Assembly: GCA_007119305.1 (NCBI GenBank)
Contig: SKPY01000523.1
Span: 1-6,527, forward strand
Reading direction: 5' to 3'
DNA from: Nitriliruptorales bacterium
Lineage (GTDB): Bacteria > Actinomycetota > Nitriliruptoria > Euzebyales > Egibacteraceae
DNA: 6,527 nucleotides
Shown here: in pieces, positions 4,713 through 6,527 of the stretch
How the letters are laid out: each line of letters begins with the position of its first letter
Numbering within the stretch: the first letter of the stretch is position 1
Made by a program: the position numbers and the translations under genes
Notes under the pieces: generated by a model
Databases searched by the model: none
The model's input: only the letters and a program-made list of their open reading frames with translations
What the model was told of the DNA's origin: nothing

Positions 4713-5537
4713 TCACGGGCCGTGCAGCTGCGCGAGCGTAGTGTGTGCGTGCGTGCGCCAGGCCTGCCATTGGCTCTGCTCCCAGCCGTAGTAGGCGGCC
4801 TTGCGGGCGAACGCCTCGACGTAGACGAGCGCGCCGGCGCCGGCGAGGGCGACGACGTCTCGATCGTCCGTCCGCTCGCCGGCTGTCGGCGCGGCACCGA
4901 GCACTGACGGGCTGCCCCCGAGGCCCAGCGGATCCCGTAGCGCCTCGCCGACCACCGCAAGCAGACGCTGCCGTAACGGGCCCGCAAGGTCGGCCAGCAT
5001 CGCCTCGACCAGCGCCGCGGTCGACGGCCGTGGCTGGTCGAGCCCGACTGGGGCGTCGCCGACGACGAGCGTGAAGCCGAACTGCTGCGCCACGGCCCGC
5101 AACACGTCCGCCGGGAGCGCGGCTTCAAGCGGCGGATGGCCGAAGAGGTCCGCCCAGCGCCAGGCGTCGGTGCAGCCGCGCGCGAGACGGCCGCGCAGAC
5201 CCACGGCCGGGTCACACACCCACCAGAGGCTGGCGCAGGCCTGCGTGAGGCTGCCCGTCAGGGTGCGACCCGCCGTCGGCGGCGCCGGCAGGTCCACCAG
5301 CGCCGCCAGCGCAATGACGTGCTCTACGGCCGCCGCGGACAGCTGCTCGCCCACGGCGTGCACGAGCGCGAGCGGTTCGGCGCCCCACGGGCCCGCGAAC
5401 TCGCCCTGACGCGACAGCTCTTCGGCCGCCGGCGACCCGCTGGCGGGACGCCCGGCCGCGGCGTCCTCGATCGCCGCCGCCAGGTTGAGCGTGCTGTGCG
5501 ACAGCGTCCTCACGCGCGCAAGGTCATCGCTGGCCAC
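4713..5537 (-). CDS. Hypothetical 274-residue alpha-helical protein
   Basis: I cannot name this protein. It is soluble-looking (no signal peptide or clear membrane segment) and mostly helical. Recognisable patches are LTQACASLWWVCDPAVGLRG (97-116) followed by a basic helix start (RLARG, 117-121), a low-complexity Gly/Ala/Pro linker around 205-221, and a C-terminal aromatic helix region (AYYGWEQSQWQAW, 248-260). The 'WWxxDPxxGLRxRxARG ... YGW' order resembles uncharacterised actinobacterial proteins I have a vague memory of, without known function. The start is GTG at 5537, set by GGAGG (5543-5547) 5 nt upstream. Codon bias is strong throughout, so the gene is real. It stands alone, convergent with the response regulator and divergent from the HAD gene. 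Confidence 0.8.
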   Translation of the reverse strand: MASDDLARVRTLSHSTLNLAAAIEDAAAGRPASGSPAAEELSRQGEFAGPWGAEPLALVHAVGEQLSAAAVEHVIALAALVDLPAPPTAGRTLTGSLTQACASLWWVCDPAVGLRGRLARGCTDAWRWADLFGHPPLEAALPADVLRAVAQQFGFTLVVGDAPVGLDQPRPSTAALVEAMLADLAGPLRQRLLAVVGEALRDPLGLGGSPSVLGAAPTAGERTDDRDVVALAGAGALVYVEAFARKAAYYGWEQSQWQAWRTHAHTTLAQLHGP

Positions 5538-5569
5538 GCCGGCCTCCGTTCACCAGGCCAAGATCCTCT

Positions 5570-5597
5570 CGAGTCGACTCGTGCCGTTCGCATTGTC
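5570..5597 (-). promoter_or_regulatory. Candidate -10 and palindrome upstream of the 274-residue gene
   Basis: A minus-strand GACAAT (5592-5597) resembles a -10 hexamer, though no good -35 precedes it. Just downstream, CGAGTCGACTCG (5570-5581) is a perfect 12-bp palindrome that would fall shortly after the transcription start, where an operator could sit. Both calls are by eye. Confidence 0.3.
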
Positions 5598-5618
5598 GGT
5601 CGCCCGCGACGTGCCTTG

Positions 5619-5702
5619 ACGTCCACCCCCGCACAGGCGCAGCCGCAACGCTGCTCGTGCACCCCGGATTGCGGCTGAGTTGTGCCGGCAGAGGGTGGAC
5701 GT
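5619..5702. repeat. Large imperfect inverted repeat (84 nt)
   Basis: Three blocks on the left pair in order with three on the right. ACGTCCACCC (5619-5628) pairs with 5693-5702, GCACA (5631-5635) with 5681-5685, and AGCCGCAA (5641-5648) with 5669-5676. That gives 23 perfect base pairs separated by small internal loops, around a 20-nt apical loop. It could be a structured RNA, a transcription end, or the remains of a small mobile element. The terminal bases do not fit an integron attC site, and no transposase is nearby. Confidence 0.55.
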
Positions 5703-5972
5703 TGAGACGCGTGTTGCGATGCTTGCCATGACAGGCTGCGACTCGAGCAGGTAGACGGCCATGGGCATCAGAGGTCTCCGACGCAGGGCCCGAGGCTGGA
5801 GCACGACGGTCGCCGCTCGGGCGAGGGCTGCAACCGATCCGATGCGCGGGGTGATACCGGTCGCTGGGCGGGAGCGGGTAGCCGGCGCGCACGGGCTGGT
5901 CTGCACGCAGCGTACATGCCCCGTGGGACGGGTGCGGCAAACGGCCCTGCCGTCTGCGACCTTCGGCCCTCT

Positions 5973-5986
5973 GCGCCTGCAGGCGC
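5973..5986. promoter_or_regulatory. 14-bp perfect palindrome upstream of the HAD gene
   Basis: GCGCCTGCAGGCGC is fully self-complementary and centred about 76 nt before the HAD start codon, a possible operator. Its half-site CGCCTGC is the same as that of the inverted repeat at the ligase promoter, with different spacing. Such GC palindromes arise by chance in this composition. Confidence 0.25.
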
Positions 5987-6055
5987 CGAGGCCATGCTCG
6001 CAAGTCCAGGACCCGGCCATGAGCACCGGCGCCGGCGTGGGCAGGTGAGCCGAGC

Positions 6056-6527
6056 ATGTCGAGTGCATGGCAGGCGGTGGCGGTCGACTACGACGGCACG
6101 CTCGCTGAGGGTGCGCGGCCCGAGCCGGAGATGCTCGAGGCCGTGCGTGAGACCCGCGCGGCCGGGCGGGCGGTGGTGCTGGTGACCGGCCGGATCCTGT
6201 CCGAGCTGCGCGCGGACTTCCCTGGGGTTGACGGCGAGTTCGACGCGATCGTGGCGGAGAACGGGGCGGTGCTCGCCGACGGTGACGGCACCCGCGATCT
6301 CGCCGCGCCGGTGGATCCTGAGCTCGCGCAGGCGCTTGCGCACCGCGACGTGCCGTTGCGCCAGGGGCGGGTGCTGCTCGCCTGCGACGCCGCCCACGCA
6401 CCCGTCGCGCTGGAGGAGGTCGGCCGGCTCGAGCTGGACTGTCAGCTCGCGCGCAACCGCGCCGCGTTGATGATCCTGCCGGGCGGGGTCAGCAAAGGCA
6501 CCGGGCTGGCCGAAGCACTCGGCAACC
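6056..6527 (+). CDS. HAD-superfamily hydrolase (Cof-like phosphatase), N-terminal part (cut by window edge)
   Basis: From the ATG at 6056 the frame is open for 157 codons to the window end. HAD motif I is D11-Y-D13-G-T-L, with D11 the nucleophile and D13 the acid/base. Motif II is LVTGR (42-46) with T44. AENGA (67-71) is the strand-turn typical of Cof-type/sucrose-phosphatase-like members. Motif III lysine is K147 in GGVSKGTGL (143-151). The stretch between about 75 and 140 would be the cap domain that sets substrate choice, and it looks short. Motif IV acidic residues lie beyond the window. The substrate, probably a small phosphorylated metabolite, is unknown. AGGTGA (6043-6048), 7 nt upstream, complements the 16S rRNA tail and supports the start. 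The gene is divergent from the 274-residue gene across about 500 nt. Confidence 0.88.
   Translation, partial: MSSAWQAVAVDYDGTLAEGARPEPEMLEAVRETRAAGRAVVLVTGRILSELRADFPGVDGEFDAIVAENGAVLADGDGTRDLAAPVDPELAQALAHRDVPLRQGRVLLACDAAHAPVALEEVGRLELDCQLARNRAALMILPGGVSKGTGLAEALGN

Larger units (their letters stand above)
5598..6055. other. Non-coding region upstream of the HAD gene
   Basis: Counting the promoter bases before it, 5538-6055 contains no gene I can support. A plus frame (5761-6048) and long minus frames are open but lack codon bias, ribosome binding sites and recognisable protein sequence. The part around 5690-5770 is less GC-rich than the flanks. The region holds the large inverted repeat at 5619-5702 and a 14-bp palindrome at 5973-5986. 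I see no tRNA-like T-loop or other known RNA. Confidence 0.5.

Noticed and set aside
5619..5702. Integron attC site
   Set aside because: The inverted repeat is of the right size, but the ends do not match RYYYAAC and GTTRRRY, and no integrase or cassette array is present.
5550..5762. A minus-strand frame reading MAVYLLESQPVMASIATRV and onwards
   Set aside because: It looked protein-like for about 20 residues, but it crosses the large inverted repeat, has poor codon bias afterwards, and has no family match that I know.
5761..6048. A 95-codon plus-strand frame ending just before the HAD gene
   Set aside because: Codon bias is weak, no ribosome binding site precedes it, and the protein looks random (Arg/Ala/Pro mix).
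1..6527. A defence island, mobile element or biosynthetic cluster
   Set aside because: No transposase, integrase, nuclease, toxin, helicase, synthase or CRISPR gene is visible. The genes point in mixed directions and do not form one operon.

Overview
The window is very GC-rich. Its convincing genes use G or C at nearly every third codon position, and several protein types are ones I associate with Actinomycetota: an OmpR-type regulator, small zinc-finger proteins and a medium-chain acyl-CoA ligase. I read it as a chromosomal segment of a high-GC actinobacterium. I cannot place the genus, and I see no phage, plasmid, insertion-sequence or CRISPR genes.

Layout, left to right. (1) 1-208, minus: the start of an EamA/DMT-type membrane transporter, cut by the left edge. 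(2) 292-714, plus: a single-domain rhodanese with an intact CxxxxR active-site loop. (3) 718-2358, minus: a complete 546-residue medium-chain-type acyl-CoA ligase. It converges on the rhodanese with only 3 bases between the stop codons, and it has a sigma70-like promoter with a 22-bp operator-like inverted repeat over its -10. (4) 2359-2699: non-coding, with two small hairpins. (5) 2700-3124, minus: two tiny zinc-binding proteins (73 and 68 residues) coupled by an ATGA stop/start overlap. (6) 3342-3623, minus: a small alpha-helical protein of unknown function. (7) 3624-3937: a regulatory stretch with an inverted repeat and a pair of 17-nt direct repeats spaced exactly 40 nt. (8) 3938-4651, plus: an OmpR/PhoB-family response regulator whose phospho-acceptor Asp is replaced by Glu. 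(9) 4713-5537, minus: a 274-residue protein I do not recognise. (10) 5538-6055: non-coding, with a large imperfect inverted repeat and palindromes. (11) 6056-6527, plus: the start of a HAD-superfamily phosphatase, cut by the right edge.

The rhodanese and ligase are ordinary housekeeping or accessory metabolism and need not be functionally linked. The middle third is the more unusual part: a set of small minus-strand genes, two of them zinc-binding and translationally coupled, next to an orphan response regulator with a degenerate phosphorylation pocket and no kinase gene in view. That the regulator controls these neighbours is only a guess from position and from the repeats between them. I do not see a clearly new defence, mobile or biosynthetic system here.
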